Positions 36,251 through 44,770 of a stretch of 64,000 bases of DNA are shown in pieces. Origin of the DNA: Nocardioides sp. PD653-B2 (GTDB lineage: Bacteria > Actinomycetota > Actinomycetes > Propionibacteriales > Nocardioidaceae); NCBI RefSeq assembly GCF_002117935.1, contig NZ_BDJE01000026.1:1-64000 (forward strand), read 5' to 3'. The notes under the pieces were generated by a model. The model did not search any database and had not been told where the DNA came from. It worked only from the letters and a program-made list of their open reading frames with translations. The stretch's first letter is position 1. Each line of letters opens with the position of its first letter. The position numbers and the translations under genes are program-made.

Positions 36251-37366
36251 TCAGTAGACGACCACGCCCCGCAGGTTCCGGCCCGCATGCATGTCCTCGT
36301 AGCCCAGGGCGATCTCGTCGAGCTTGTAGGTGCGGGTCACGAGCTCGTCGAGCTTGAGGTGGCCCTCCTGGTAGAGGCGCAGCAGCTTCGGGATGTCGGC
36401 CTTCGGGTTGGAGGCGCCGAAGAGGGAGCCCTGGATCCGCTTCTGGAAGAGCGTGATGTCGGCCAGCGAGATGGGTGCGCCCACGGCCTGCACGTCGCCG
36501 AGGCCGGTGACGACCACGGTGCCGGCCTTGCGGATGGAGGCCATCGCCTGGCCGAGGTGGTCACCCGTGATGACACCGACGGTGACGATCGCGGAGTCCG
36601 CGCCCTGGCCGTTGGTGACCGACTGGGCGAGCTCGGTGGCCTCCTCCATGGTCGCCACGGCGTGGGTCGCACCGAACTCGAGCGCCTTGGTGCGCTTCAG
36701 CTCGACCGGGTCGACCGCGATCACCAGGGAGGCGCCGGCATGGGCCGCACCCTGGACGGCGTTGATGCCGATGCCGCCCACGCCCATCACGATGACCGTG
36801 TCGCCCGGCGCGACCTCGGCTGAGTTCACCGCCGAGCCCCAGCCGGTGCCGACACCGCATCCCACCAGGCAGGCCTTGTCGAGCGGGATGTCGTCGTGGA
36901 TCTTCACCGCCGAGTCGACCGCGACGGTGGTGACGTGGGCGAAGGTCGAGATGCCGCACATCTGGCCGACCGGCTGGCCCTCGTACGAGAGGCGGAAGCT
37001 GGTGGGGTCGTCCCAGCGCGAGCCCATGAGGAGGGTGGCCCCGAGGTCGCACAGGTTCTGCATCCCCCGTGAGCACCAGGTGCACTGCCCGCAGGACGGC
37101 AGGAACGAGAAGACGACGTGGTCGCCTTCCTGGTAGCCCGGTGTGTGCGGGCCGACCGCCGAGACCACGCCTGCTCCCTCATGGCCCCCGCAGAAGGGGT
37201 ACATCCCGACGGGGATGTCGCCGGTCGCGATGTGGTCGTCGGAGTGGCACAGCCCCGACGCGACCATCTCGACCTGGATCTCACCCTGCCGCGGGTCCTC
37301 CACCTCCAGGTCGACCACCTCGTAGACGCCGGGGGCTTCCTTGATGACTGCGCCGCGTGTGTGCAT
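36251..37366 (-). CDS. NDMA-dependent alcohol dehydrogenase
   Basis: A 371-aa zinc alcohol dehydrogenase of the class III-like NDMA-dependent group. The catalytic zinc ligands are C in S-G-L-C-H-S-D, H in G-H-E-G-A-G, and C in L-V-G-C-G-V; four structural cysteines lie in S-C-G-Q-C-T-W-C-S-R-G-M-Q-N-L-C. The Rossmann motif is G-V-G-G-I-G near residue 197. Enzymes of this type keep NAD bound and pass electrons to an unknown acceptor, often linked to mycofactocin; no mycofactocin gene is present here. A GTGAC-N4-GTCAC site lies 24 bp upstream. Confidence 0.9.
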   Translation of the reverse strand: MHTRGAVIKEAPGVYEVVDLEVEDPRQGEIQVEMVASGLCHSDDHIATGDIPVGMYPFCGGHEGAGVVSAVGPHTPGYQEGDHVVFSFLPSCGQCTWCSRGMQNLCDLGATLLMGSRWDDPTSFRLSYEGQPVGQMCGISTFAHVTTVAVDSAVKIHDDIPLDKACLVGCGVGTGWGSAVNSAEVAPGDTVIVMGVGGIGINAVQGAAHAGASLVIAVDPVELKRTKALEFGATHAVATMEEATELAQSVTNGQGADSAIVTVGVITGDHLGQAMASIRKAGTVVVTGLGDVQAVGAPISLADITLFQKRIQGSLFGASNPKADIPKLLRLYQEGHLKLDELVTRTYKLDEIALGYEDMHAGRNLRGVVVY

Positions 37367-37389
37367 GGGGGCTCCTTCCGAGATCGGTC

Positions 37390-37403
37390 GTGACGGACGT
37401 CAC
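37390..37403. promoter_or_regulatory. GTGAC-N4-GTCAC palindrome upstream of the alcohol dehydrogenase
   Basis: GTGACGGACGTCAC is a perfect 7-bp inverted repeat centred about 30 bp before the ATG of the alcohol dehydrogenase gene. The same half-sites with the same 4-bp spacer occur at 41213-41226 in the divergent promoter of this cluster. The location fits a repressor or activator site for the GntR-type protein encoded between them. Confidence 0.55.
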
Positions 37404-37507
37404 ACCGTCGATGGTGCCCGGGGAGCGTTGGCTGCCGGTTGGTCGCCGGGACGCGCGGAGCCGGACCCCTGGCGCACGACGCCTGGGCCGGCTGGGTGGC
37501 TGTCCGG

Positions 37508-38662
37508 TCAGTGGTGAGCTGCCCGGTGCGCGGCCAGGATGTCGAGACCGAAGTCGTTGGTGGGGTCGCGCCACACCGAGTGGGCGTGGTTCGCGTCGCG
37601 TTGGGTGTTGTCCCACTCCGCGAGGAACTGCGGGCCGTGCAACCGGTAGTAGTGCGGCTCTCCGGCTGCGAGCGAGCCCGCCCAGGCCAGGTGGAGGTCG
37701 CCGAGCGGGACATCCGGTGCCAGCGCCGACGGGACGCGACCGGTGTACGTCGACACCAGCGCGCCGAGCACCTCCCTCTGCGACGGCGTGAGGTCCGCCG
37801 CCGCCAGACCCTGGGGTGCCTGGGTCAACGCCAACCGGTGATGGTCGGCGTCGGTGAGCCCCGCGGCGGCCTCGGCGGCGTCGCTGAGCTGTCTGATTCG
37901 GCCCGCGAGCTCCGGGTCGGTGAAATGGCCTCGCCAGAGGTCCGGAAGCGTGATCATGCGGTCACCCTCGGCCACGCGGGGACGGTTCCCGCCGATGATG
38001 TCCGTCGGGGCCTTGTCGAGTAGCAGGGCCCGACGCCGTTGGTCGGGGTCGAGCGAGCTGACCAGCTCGTGGGCGAGGTCCTCGACCTGGGCCAGCGGTC
38101 GGATCCTCGCTCCCCCGAGCCCCGGACCGCTGGCGGGGTCGGCTCCGAGGAAGCAGGGGGTGACGGCGCGTACCTCGCCCTCGACCACCAGGTAGTTCAG
38201 GGAGATGTGGTGTCCGCCGAAGCGCCAGCCCCAGGTCCGGTCGCTCGCCGGGGCGCCGAACACCCGCAGGTAGTACATGCCCGGATCCCGGGCCCGCTCG
38301 CGACCCCAGGTGAGCGCGAAGCGCTCCACCAGGTCCAGGACGTTCTCCCAGCCCATGATGGTCGCCGCCGTGACGTACCCGGCCGTGGACAAGCCGGTCG
38401 AGAGCAGGTGCATGGCGAGTCGCTGCTGCGCGGGGCGCTGTTCCCCGAGCGGAAGGCCCCCGTGGTCGGTCGGCGTGTAGAACCACCGGACCCGCTCCTC
38501 CTCGGCCGCGCCGTCGCTCGGGCCGGCCCACCACCCGACGGCCCGCTGATCGGCCGTCAACGCGTCGATCCACGCGTGCGCCGCAACGCTCATCTGCTCG
38601 GCGATCTCGGCTCTCGATCGGCCGACCTCGGGCACCAGCACGAACTCCTCCTCCGGACTCAC
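37508..38662 (-). CDS. DUF3500 family protein
   Basis: A 384-aa soluble protein of the DUF3500 family: it has R-W-F-Y-T-P-x-D-H-G-G-L-P-L, the L-A-x-x-L-L-S-T-G-L-S-x-x-G-Y block, Y-Y-L-R-V-F-G, W-G-W-R-F-G-G-H-H-I-S-L-N near residue 155, T-P-C-F-L-G-A-D-P, and a C-terminal H-Y-Y-R-L-H-G-P and N-H-x-H-x-V-W-R-D. The multiple histidines suggest a metal site. The function is unknown; homologues often neighbour oxidative catabolic genes. GTG 38662 overlaps the GntR stop (GTGA), so the pair is coupled. Confidence 0.88.
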   Translation of the reverse strand: MSPEEEFVLVPEVGRSRAEIAEQMSVAAHAWIDALTADQRAVGWWAGPSDGAAEEERVRWFYTPTDHGGLPLGEQRPAQQRLAMHLLSTGLSTAGYVTAATIMGWENVLDLVERFALTWGRERARDPGMYYLRVFGAPASDRTWGWRFGGHHISLNYLVVEGEVRAVTPCFLGADPASGPGLGGARIRPLAQVEDLAHELVSSLDPDQRRRALLLDKAPTDIIGGNRPRVAEGDRMITLPDLWRGHFTDPELAGRIRQLSDAAEAAAGLTDADHHRLALTQAPQGLAAADLTPSQREVLGALVSTYTGRVPSALAPDVPLGDLHLAWAGSLAAGEPHYYRLHGPQFLAEWDNTQRDANHAHSVWRDPTNDFGLDILAAHRAAHH

Positions 38663-39411
38663 GGACGACTCTCGGCGCCGAGCACCTGACGGATGCCGGC
38701 GCGCAGCAGGACGGGCTCATAGGTGGGCGCCATCTGGGCGATCAGGGTCAGTGCAGCGCGCGACAGGTGGAGAGCCAACAGTCGGGCGGCCGCCCCGCCG
38801 TCCCGGTCGCGGCACAGCCCGGCGAGAACGGCATGCTCGCCGGCTCCAGGGGGCAGGCCACGCCCCTCCTCTGCGAACACGCGGCGGTAGCGCTGGGTGT
38901 GCGCCGCCCACTCCGCGGCCGTGCCGAGCATCTTCGCGCCGCTGTGTGCGAGCAGGAGCATGTGGAAGCGCTGATGGATGACGTCCCACGAGTCGAAGTC
39001 GAACGACTCCGTGTGGGTCCTCTTCAGGACCTCGCCGAGCTCGTCCAGCTCGTCGAGCTCGTCGCTCGTGAACGACGGCACGCTGGCCGACAACGCGATC
39101 GACTCGCTGGCGACACGCAGGGTGTAGAGGTGCTCGAGTTCGTGGACCGACAGGCCGGTGACCCGAGCCCGGTGGTTGACCCGGGCCTCGATGAGGCCCT
39201 CACGCTCCAGCAGCCGGAACGCTTCACGGACCGGGCCCCGGCTGACTCCGAACTCGGCGGCGACCCGGGCCTGGCTGATCTGGGAGCCGGGCATCAGGTG
39301 ACCCCCCAGGATCTCGGCTCGCAGGCGCTCACGGATCGCGGACACATGGTCGCGGCCCCCGCCTCCTGGCCCCCCGGCCGATACGGCCGGAGTCGACGTG
39401 TCCGTCACCAT
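38659..39411 (-). CDS. GntR family regulator, FCD (FadR) type
   Basis: A 250-aa regulator. The winged helix at about 22-88 has L-R-A-E-I-L-G-G-H-L-M-P-G-S, I-S-Q-A-R-V-A-A-E-F-G-V-S-R-G-P-V-R-E-A-F and E-G-L-I. The FCD domain follows, with conserved D/H metal-site positions such as H-Q-R-F-H. Its gene is inside the putative operon PPOX-FAD monooxygenase-GntR-DUF3500, so it is a good candidate to control it through GTGAC-N4-GTCAC sites. The ligand is probably a carboxylic acid, as for the family. Stop and DUF3500 start overlap by 2-4 bp. Confidence 0.93.
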   Translation of the reverse strand: MVTDTSTPAVSAGGPGGGGRDHVSAIRERLRAEILGGHLMPGSQISQARVAAEFGVSRGPVREAFRLLEREGLIEARVNHRARVTGLSVHELEHLYTLRVASESIALSASVPSFTSDELDELDELGEVLKRTHTESFDFDSWDVIHQRFHMLLLAHSGAKMLGTAAEWAAHTQRYRRVFAEEGRGLPPGAGEHAVLAGLCRDRDGGAAARLLALHLSRAALTLIAQMAPTYEPVLLRAGIRQVLGAESRP

Positions 39412-39428
39412 GCGATGCCTTCCCGTCT

Positions 39429-40604
39429 CTACCGACCAGGCCCGTAGAGCCCGAAGACCAGCCGCGGATCGCCCGGTCTGAAGTCGTGGCCGAACTGCGA
39501 ACTGTCCCCGATCTGACGGGTCCGCGCCAAGAGGCTCGCCCCGAGGGCGACCTGCCGCCGCTCCCACCTGGGCAGGGCGAGGTCGACCCGACCGCCCGCC
39601 CGCACCAGCTCCTCGGCCAGCACCCAGCCGTCCTCGGCCGCCTTCGCGGTGCCTGCGGCCGCGTGGGGCCGCGCCACGAACGCGGCATCGCCGACCAGGC
39701 AGGCACGGCCGACCGCCATCCGGGGCACCTCGATGTCGAAGACGCCCTGCACGAAGGGCTCCGCCACCGAGGTGACCAGCTCAGCGATCGGTGGGGCGAG
39801 GTTGCGGTCGGCGAAGCACCGCATCTCGTCGACCTGCTCCGCGCGCACCTGGTTCGGAGGCAAGGACACCTCCCGGCGCACGCCCTCGCGATCGGTCAGG
39901 AAGTCCGGCAGCTGCGACGCCGGAACGTTGCGGTACCAGACCATGTTCATCAGGCGAGTGCCCGGCTGGACCGACCCGTTCGGCCCGGGGATCGGGTACA
40001 CCAGGATGTGGCTATTGGGCAGCACCTGGTAGGTGATGGCGTCGTGCAGCGCCTCGAAGGTCGCCGGGGTCAACGTCGCTTCCGGGACGGTGCCGCGCCA
40101 GCCGACGTACCCGGCGTAGCTCGGCGTCACCTCGGGGAGCATCCGATGACGCGAGGGGGAGGTGATCCCCTCCGCGCACACCAGCAGGTCGGCACGGCGC
40201 ACCTCACCGTTGCCGAACCTCAGCTGCACGCCATCGCCCTCGTCCGCGACGTCGGTCAGCTCCTGCCCGAGCAGGTATCGCGTCTTGGGAAATGCCTCGT
40301 GGAGCACGCGGTAGATGGTGTTCCACGCCGAGAACCGGTTCGCACGTCGCTCCTCGTAGGCGGTGGACCCGTCGCGCTCGAGGAACCGCACCCGTTCCGT
40401 CCGGGTGCTGATCGCCTCCGGCGCGAGGCCGAGCCGTTCCACGGGATACCTGAGGGTCTGCTCGAGGACGGCGATCCCCGCTCCCCGCGCATCGAGGGTG
40501 GCCTGAGAGCGCTCGTAGACGGTGACGTCGCAGCCGGCGTCCCGCAGCACCAGGGCGGCGGTGAGGCCCCCGAGCGAGCCTCCGACGACCGCGACCGCGG
40601 GCAT
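39429..40604 (-). CDS. FAD-dependent monooxygenase (UbiH/dihydroxypyridine-hydroxylase type)
   Basis: A 391-aa flavoprotein hydroxylase. FAD motifs are visible: G-G-S-L-G-G-L-T-A-A near residue 8, L-V-C-A-E-G near 143 (D-G motif variant) and C-L-V-G-D-A-A-F near 306. The middle part resembles 2,6-dihydroxypyridine and related ring hydroxylases (Y-A-G-Y-V-G-W-R-G-T-V-P-E). It would use NAD(P)H and oxygen to hydroxylate an aromatic or heterocyclic ring. ATG 40604 (M-P-A-V-A-V-V-G) is preferred over 40610. It follows the PPOX gene and precedes GntR by 17 bp. The substrate is not known. Confidence 0.88.
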   Translation of the reverse strand: MPAVAVVGGSLGGLTAALVLRDAGCDVTVYERSQATLDARGAGIAVLEQTLRYPVERLGLAPEAISTRTERVRFLERDGSTAYEERRANRFSAWNTIYRVLHEAFPKTRYLLGQELTDVADEGDGVQLRFGNGEVRRADLLVCAEGITSPSRHRMLPEVTPSYAGYVGWRGTVPEATLTPATFEALHDAITYQVLPNSHILVYPIPGPNGSVQPGTRLMNMVWYRNVPASQLPDFLTDREGVRREVSLPPNQVRAEQVDEMRCFADRNLAPPIAELVTSVAEPFVQGVFDIEVPRMAVGRACLVGDAAFVARPHAAAGTAKAAEDGWVLAEELVRAGGRVDLALPRWERRQVALGASLLARTRQIGDSSQFGHDFRPGDPRLVFGLYGPGR

Positions 40605-40644
40605 GATCACGACCGGCCGGTCCTCTCCAGGGCAGAGAACGCGG

Positions 40645-41163
40645 TCAGGGTCGCCCGAAGGTCGCGATCGAGTCGACCTTGAGCTCGAAGAGCACCCGGC
40701 GCTCGTCGAAGGAGGGGTCCCGCAGGGAGTACTCGTCTCCGCCGGTGTACTTGTGGAAGATCCGGTTGAGCTGCTCGGTCACCCGCTTGCCCTCGGCCGC
40801 GTCGTCCTCGGAGACCTCCCGCGTGACGGTCGTCTTGATGCTCAGCCAGTGGTAGGCGTTCTCGGGGTTCATCAGCAGGAACGTCGCCTCCGGGTGCTGG
40901 CGCAGCCACTCGGCCTTCTTGCGATGGGTCGCGAGGTTGAGGAGCACGGTGTCGCCCTCGTAGTCGAACCACACCGGGGTCAGGTTGGCGCGTCCCGACG
41001 GGCTGATCACCGCGACGACGGCGGTGACCGGCTCGTCCAGGAGCTGCTTGTAGATGGGGTCCAGGCTCTCGAGCGACTGGACCGCCTCGTGGTCTCCGAC
41101 GGTGAACTGCCCGGGCTGCGTGCCCTCGGCGACGTCCAGGAACTTCGCGACCTTGATCGACAT
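40645..41163 (-). CDS. Pyridoxamine 5'-phosphate oxidase-like (PPOX, F420/FMN) protein
   Basis: A 172-aa split-barrel flavin or F420-binding protein. The core has A-V-V-A-V-I-S-P-S-G-R-A-N-L-T-P-V-W-F-D-Y near residue 48, followed by L-A-T-H-R-K-K-A-E-W-L-R and A-T-F-L-L-M-N-P. This is the pattern of PPOX-class F420-dependent reductases of actinobacteria. The actual substrate is not known. It is the first gene of the minus-strand cluster, and its promoter region, shared with the E1 beta gene, holds two palindromes. Confidence 0.88.
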   Translation of the reverse strand: MSIKVAKFLDVAEGTQPGQFTVGDHEAVQSLESLDPIYKQLLDEPVTAVVAVISPSGRANLTPVWFDYEGDTVLLNLATHRKKAEWLRQHPEATFLLMNPENAYHWLSIKTTVTREVSEDDAAEGKRVTEQLNRIFHKYTGGDEYSLRDPSFDERRVLFELKVDSIATFGRP

Positions 41164-41193
41164 GAGTTGCTCCTGTTCCCTGACGGGGAGTGT

Positions 41194-41226
41194 TGACAGT
41201 TGTCAGATGGTAGTGACAGCAGTCAC
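41194..41226. promoter_or_regulatory. Two operator palindromes in the PPOX/E1 beta divergent gap
   Basis: TGACA-GT-TGTCA (41194-41205) and GTGAC-AGCA-GTCAC (41213-41226) are perfect inverted repeats 19-20 bp apart centre to centre. The second has the same half-sites and spacer length as the site at 37390-37403. TTGACA at 41193-41198 is also a consensus -35 hexamer for the plus strand, so binding here could block the E1 beta promoter. Confidence 0.6.
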
Positions 41227-41311
41227 AATCCGTCCACAGTCAATTCGCCGCACTCGGACGGAAAGGCTCGGATCAGGAGTGTCAAGTGTCATCACTTCGG
41301 AGAGTGGTCGC

Positions 41312-42301
41312 GTGCGCGCCGAGAAGGACGTCACCCTGCTGGAGGCCGTCCGCGCCGCCCTCTTCGATGCCATGGAGGACAACGACCGGGTGGTGCTCCT
41401 CGGGCAGGACGTCGGCCGCCTGGGCGGAGTGTTCCGGGCCACCGAGGGCCTGCACGCGCAGTTCCCGGGCCGGGTCTTCGACACACCGCTCGCCGAGGGC
41501 GCGATCGTCGGCTCCTCGATCGGGCTCGCGATCGGCGGACTCGTCCCCGTGGCCGAGATCCAGTTCCTCGGCTTCCTCCACCAGGCCTTCCACCAGGTCA
41601 CCCAGCAGCTGGCCCGCTACCGGTTCCGGACCCGGGGCCGGTTCCACCTGCCGGTCACCATCCGCGCGCCGTACGGCGGCGGACTGCGGATGCCGGAGTT
41701 CCACCCGGACTCCCTCGAGTCGCAGCTGGCGAACGTCCCCGGGCTGAAGGTCGTCACGCCGGCCTTCGCCGAGGACGCCTACAGCCTGCTCCGCGCAGCG
41801 ATCCGCGATCCGGACCCGGTGCTCTTCTTGGAGCCACAACGTCTGTACCGGTCCGTGCGCGGTCGGGTCCCGCACGATGGCGCGGCTGACGGGGACTTCG
41901 GCGCCCGGATGCGTCGTGATGGGGACGACCTGCTGCTGGTGAGCTGGGGGCCGTCGGTCCACGCCTGCCTGGCCGCCGCGGACGAGCTCGAGGAACGCCA
42001 CGCCGTCCGGTCCGCGGTCCTCGACCTGCGCTGGCTCAGTCCGCTGGACCACGCCCGCCTCCATCAGGAGGCTGCGGTCCGCAGACGCGTCGTCGTGGTC
42101 CACGAAGGAGTGCGCACCGCCGGACTCGGGGCCGAGGTCGTCGCGAGCCTGCAGGAGTCGCTCTGCGACACCATCTCGCTCCCGATCCTGCGGGTCACCG
42201 CCCCGGACACGCCGTACCCACCGGGGCGGCTCGAGGACGCGTTCCTCCCCTCGCAGGACAAGATCGTCGAGGCGGCGCTGAAAGTGATGGACCGACCATG
42301 A
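41312..42301 (+). CDS. 2-oxoacid dehydrogenase E1 component, beta subunit
   Basis: A 329-aa transketolase-like subunit of a pyruvate, acetoin or branched-chain 2-oxoacid dehydrogenase. It has L-L-G-Q-D-V near residue 29, R-V-F-D-T-P-L-A-E-G-A-I-V-G (usual E1 beta block), E-I-Q-F-L-G-F, and the C-terminal transketolase_C domain with V-V-H-E-G-V-R-T-A-G-L-G-A-E-V. GTG 41312 is chosen since GGAGAG lies 7 nt upstream; an in-frame GTG at 41279 has poor SD spacing. The stop overlaps the E1 alpha ATG by 4 bp. Beta before alpha is the reverse of the common order. Confidence 0.9.
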   Translation: MRAEKDVTLLEAVRAALFDAMEDNDRVVLLGQDVGRLGGVFRATEGLHAQFPGRVFDTPLAEGAIVGSSIGLAIGGLVPVAEIQFLGFLHQAFHQVTQQLARYRFRTRGRFHLPVTIRAPYGGGLRMPEFHPDSLESQLANVPGLKVVTPAFAEDAYSLLRAAIRDPDPVLFLEPQRLYRSVRGRVPHDGAADGDFGARMRRDGDDLLLVSWGPSVHACLAAADELEERHAVRSAVLDLRWLSPLDHARLHQEAAVRRRVVVVHEGVRTAGLGAEVVASLQESLCDTISLPILRVTAPDTPYPPGRLEDAFLPSQDKIVEAALKVMDRP

Positions 42302-43347
42302 CGCACGTGAAGCACGTGACGCGCGACTGGGCGGCCGAGTGGGCCACCGGCGGCGGCGAGCCGCTCCGGTTCCTGGGGCCCGACGGCGGGCTGGTCCAAC
42401 CGGACCTCCCTCGACCGCCCGACGACCTGGTGCGTGAGGCACTGCGACTCATGCTCCTGTCCCGCGCACTCGACGAGAAGTGCACGAACCTGCACCGACA
42501 GGGCCGGCTGGGGTTGTACGCCCCGGTGCAGGGACAGGAAGCGGCCGTCGTGGGCTCGCACCTCGCGATCGACCCCGCGGTGGACTGGCTCGTTCCGGCC
42601 TCCCGGGAGCAGCCGGCGATGCTGCGCCACGGGTGGGCGCTCGACCGGATGCTGGCATCCTTCCTCGGCCGCATCGATGCAGCGCGCATCCCGGACCACG
42701 TGCGGATGCTGCCCCGCCAACAGTCGATCGCGGCCCAGCTCCCCCACGCGGTCGGCATCGCCTGGGCCACGTCGATCCGGGGGCTGGACGGCGTGACCCT
42801 GGCCTACTGCGGCGACGGAGCGACCTCCGAAGGCGACTTCCACGAGGCCTGCAACCTCGCGGGGGTGATGGGCGTCCCCTTGGTGCTGGTCGTGATCAAC
42901 AACCAGTACGCCATCTCGACACCCGTCTCGCGGCAGACGCGCGCCACCCGCCTCGCCGACCGGGCCCGCGGCTACGGCTTCCCGGGCGTGGCCGTCGACG
43001 GGGACGACCTGTTCGCGATGTACGAGGTCACCCGCCAGGCCGTGGAGCGCGCCCGCGCCGGTCAGGGGCCGACGATGATCGAGGCCGTCACCTACCGCAT
43101 GAGCTTCCACAACACCTCGGACAACCCCTCTCTCTACCGCGACCCGAGCGAGGTGGCGACGGCCGGCCAGAACGACCCCGTAGCGCGACTGGTGGCCTAC
43201 GCCACCGGTGCCGGCGTCATGAGGCCGGACGCGATCGAGGCGGTCGAGGCCGAGGTCCGGGCCGAGGTGGAGGCGGCACTCGACCGGGCCCTCTCCCACC
43301 CGGCACCGGGGCCCGAGGAGATCTTCCGTCACGTCTTCGCGGACTGA
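42298..43347 (+). CDS. 2-oxoacid dehydrogenase E1 component, alpha subunit
   Basis: A 349-aa thiamine-diphosphate-binding E1 alpha subunit. The ThDP motif runs from G-D-G-A-T-S-E-G-D-F-H-E near residue 180 to N-N-Q-Y-A-I-S near 203, and the phosphorylation-loop region R-M-S-F-H-N-T-S-D is present. Together with E1 beta it would decarboxylate a 2-oxo acid; which one is not clear (branched-chain 2-oxoacid type is the best match). No E2 or E3 gene adjoins, so partners must come from elsewhere. It ends 12 bp before a GC-rich hairpin. Confidence 0.9.
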   Translation: MTHVKHVTRDWAAEWATGGGEPLRFLGPDGGLVQPDLPRPPDDLVREALRLMLLSRALDEKCTNLHRQGRLGLYAPVQGQEAAVVGSHLAIDPAVDWLVPASREQPAMLRHGWALDRMLASFLGRIDAARIPDHVRMLPRQQSIAAQLPHAVGIAWATSIRGLDGVTLAYCGDGATSEGDFHEACNLAGVMGVPLVLVVINNQYAISTPVSRQTRATRLADRARGYGFPGVAVDGDDLFAMYEVTRQAVERARAGQGPTMIEAVTYRMSFHNTSDNPSLYRDPSEVATAGQNDPVARLVAYATGAGVMRPDAIEAVEAEVRAEVEAALDRALSHPAPGPEEIFRHVFAD

Positions 43348-43746
43348 CACGACAGCGACCTCTGGGCCTGGCCGGGTGCCCGGGCCCAGAGGGCCTGGAG
43401 GGGCAGGCCGGGACAGCCCCGACAGGTCGTTCCCGGCCGGTGGCGCCCATCCCTGCAGCAGATCCGTCCTGCCTAGCCGCCGAGCGCTCCTACCCGTCCA
43501 GCACGCGCAGTTCGCTGGCCAGGTCGTTCGCGAGCGCCGCTGGGCGTTCATGCTTCAACTAGGAAGTCCGGAACACCCAGCCGAACCGGACGAAAGACGA
43601 ACGGCGCTCCCAGCACGGTCGTGCAACGCCCTTCGTGGGCGCTTCGGTCGGGCGAGGACCGTTGGAGGGCCGGCGGTCCCGGTGCCCGGGGGCCAGAGCC
43701 ACTGGCTTGGTGAGGAGCCCGAACCACATCGGAGGCAGGAAGCAGC
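43348..43746. other. 399-bp gap with a terminator-like hairpin
   Basis: CCTCTGGGCC (43359-43368) pairs with GGCCCAGAGG (43383-43392), a 10-bp stem that begins 12 bp after the E1 alpha stop and may end that transcript. The remainder, about 350 bp, is rich in short GC runs and shows no open frame with family likeness on either strand. The last 20 bp hold GGAGG (SD of the next gene). Confidence 0.5.
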
Positions 43747-44676
43747 ATGGTGATGTCCCAGGACGACTTCCCCGCCTCGGTCCCCCCGATCGATCCAGCC
43801 GCGCTCCAGACGCTGATGTGTAGCGCGGGGCTCGCCGTGGCGGTCATGGACGGGTCCGGCCGATTGTCGATGCTCAGTCCGGGCCTGGAGCAGCTGCTGC
43901 AGCGACCGTTCGCGGCCGTGCCGGCCGAGTCGGTGGCGGAGGTGTTCCATCTCTACAGCGAGGGCGGCGCCCTTCTCCTTCAACCTCATGAAGTGCCGAT
44001 CGTGCGGGCCTCGCGCGGGGAGGTCGTCGATGACGTCATCGTCACCGTGAGAGCTCCGGGACAGCCGGTCCGTCACCTTCGCGTCAACGCCACGCCGATC
44101 GTGGACCTCAACGGCGAGCGGCAGGGCGCGTGGGCCGTCATGACAGACGTCACCAGCCTGGTGGCCGCCGCCCGCGGGGAGCTGAACCGGTCCCTGGCCG
44201 AGACCGTGAACCACAACCTCCGGACACCACTCACCACGGTCCTGGGGCACGCCGAGTTGCTGCTGGACCAACAAGACGACTTCCCCCCTGAAGCCGCCGG
44301 TTCGCTCCACACGCTGTGGCGGGCGGTCCAGCGCCTCCATGAGGTGGTGACGTCGATCTCTGAATGGATCGACCTCGCCCACACCTCTGAGAGCGAGGGA
44401 AGGCGAGCCGACCTCACTGAATCTGGATCGAGACGGGCGCCCGTGATCGCGCCACCTGCTCCATCGACACTGCGTCCACTCATGCCGCTGACCGGCGATG
44501 CCGGTGTCGGTCCACCTGACTGCGACACTGCTCGAGCACCCTCGGTGGAACCGATGGAACCATCACCTCACGGTCCTGCCCGGTTCCCTGCCGGACCTGG
44601 TCGCCCCGCATCGCTGCCCAAGCCACCGGGACACCACCAACGACCACCCCCACCACCCTCGATCCACAGAGAATGA
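43747..44676 (+). CDS. PAS-HisKA protein lacking the ATPase domain
   Basis: A 309-aa protein with an N-terminal PAS domain (~20-135; V-A-V-M-D-G-S-G-R-L-S-M-L-S, then D-D-V-I-V-T-V-R) and a HisKA-like helical pair with N-H-N-L-R-T-P-L-T-T-V-L-G-H-A near residue 156. H157 sits where the phospho-acceptor would be. No N, G1 or G2 ATP-binding box follows; the last ~110 residues are low-complexity Pro/Arg/His. It may be phosphorylated by, or heterodimerise with, another kinase, perhaps the one encoded next, or may be a degenerate kinase. The start may be ATG 43747 or 43753. Confidence 0.75.
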   Translation: MVMSQDDFPASVPPIDPAALQTLMCSAGLAVAVMDGSGRLSMLSPGLEQLLQRPFAAVPAESVAEVFHLYSEGGALLLQPHEVPIVRASRGEVVDDVIVTVRAPGQPVRHLRVNATPIVDLNGERQGAWAVMTDVTSLVAAARGELNRSLAETVNHNLRTPLTTVLGHAELLLDQQDDFPPEAAGSLHTLWRAVQRLHEVVTSISEWIDLAHTSESEGRRADLTESGSRRAPVIAPPAPSTLRPLMPLTGDAGVGPPDCDTARAPSVEPMEPSPHGPARFPAGPGRPASLPKPPGHHQRPPPPPSIHRE

Positions 44677-44770
44677 CGGTTCGCCATCGGCCGTATCGCC
44701 GGTACGCCTGTGCCGCTACCACCACTCCCCCGACGCGATTCGCGGGCGCGTTCTCAAGGAAGGCTGCACA

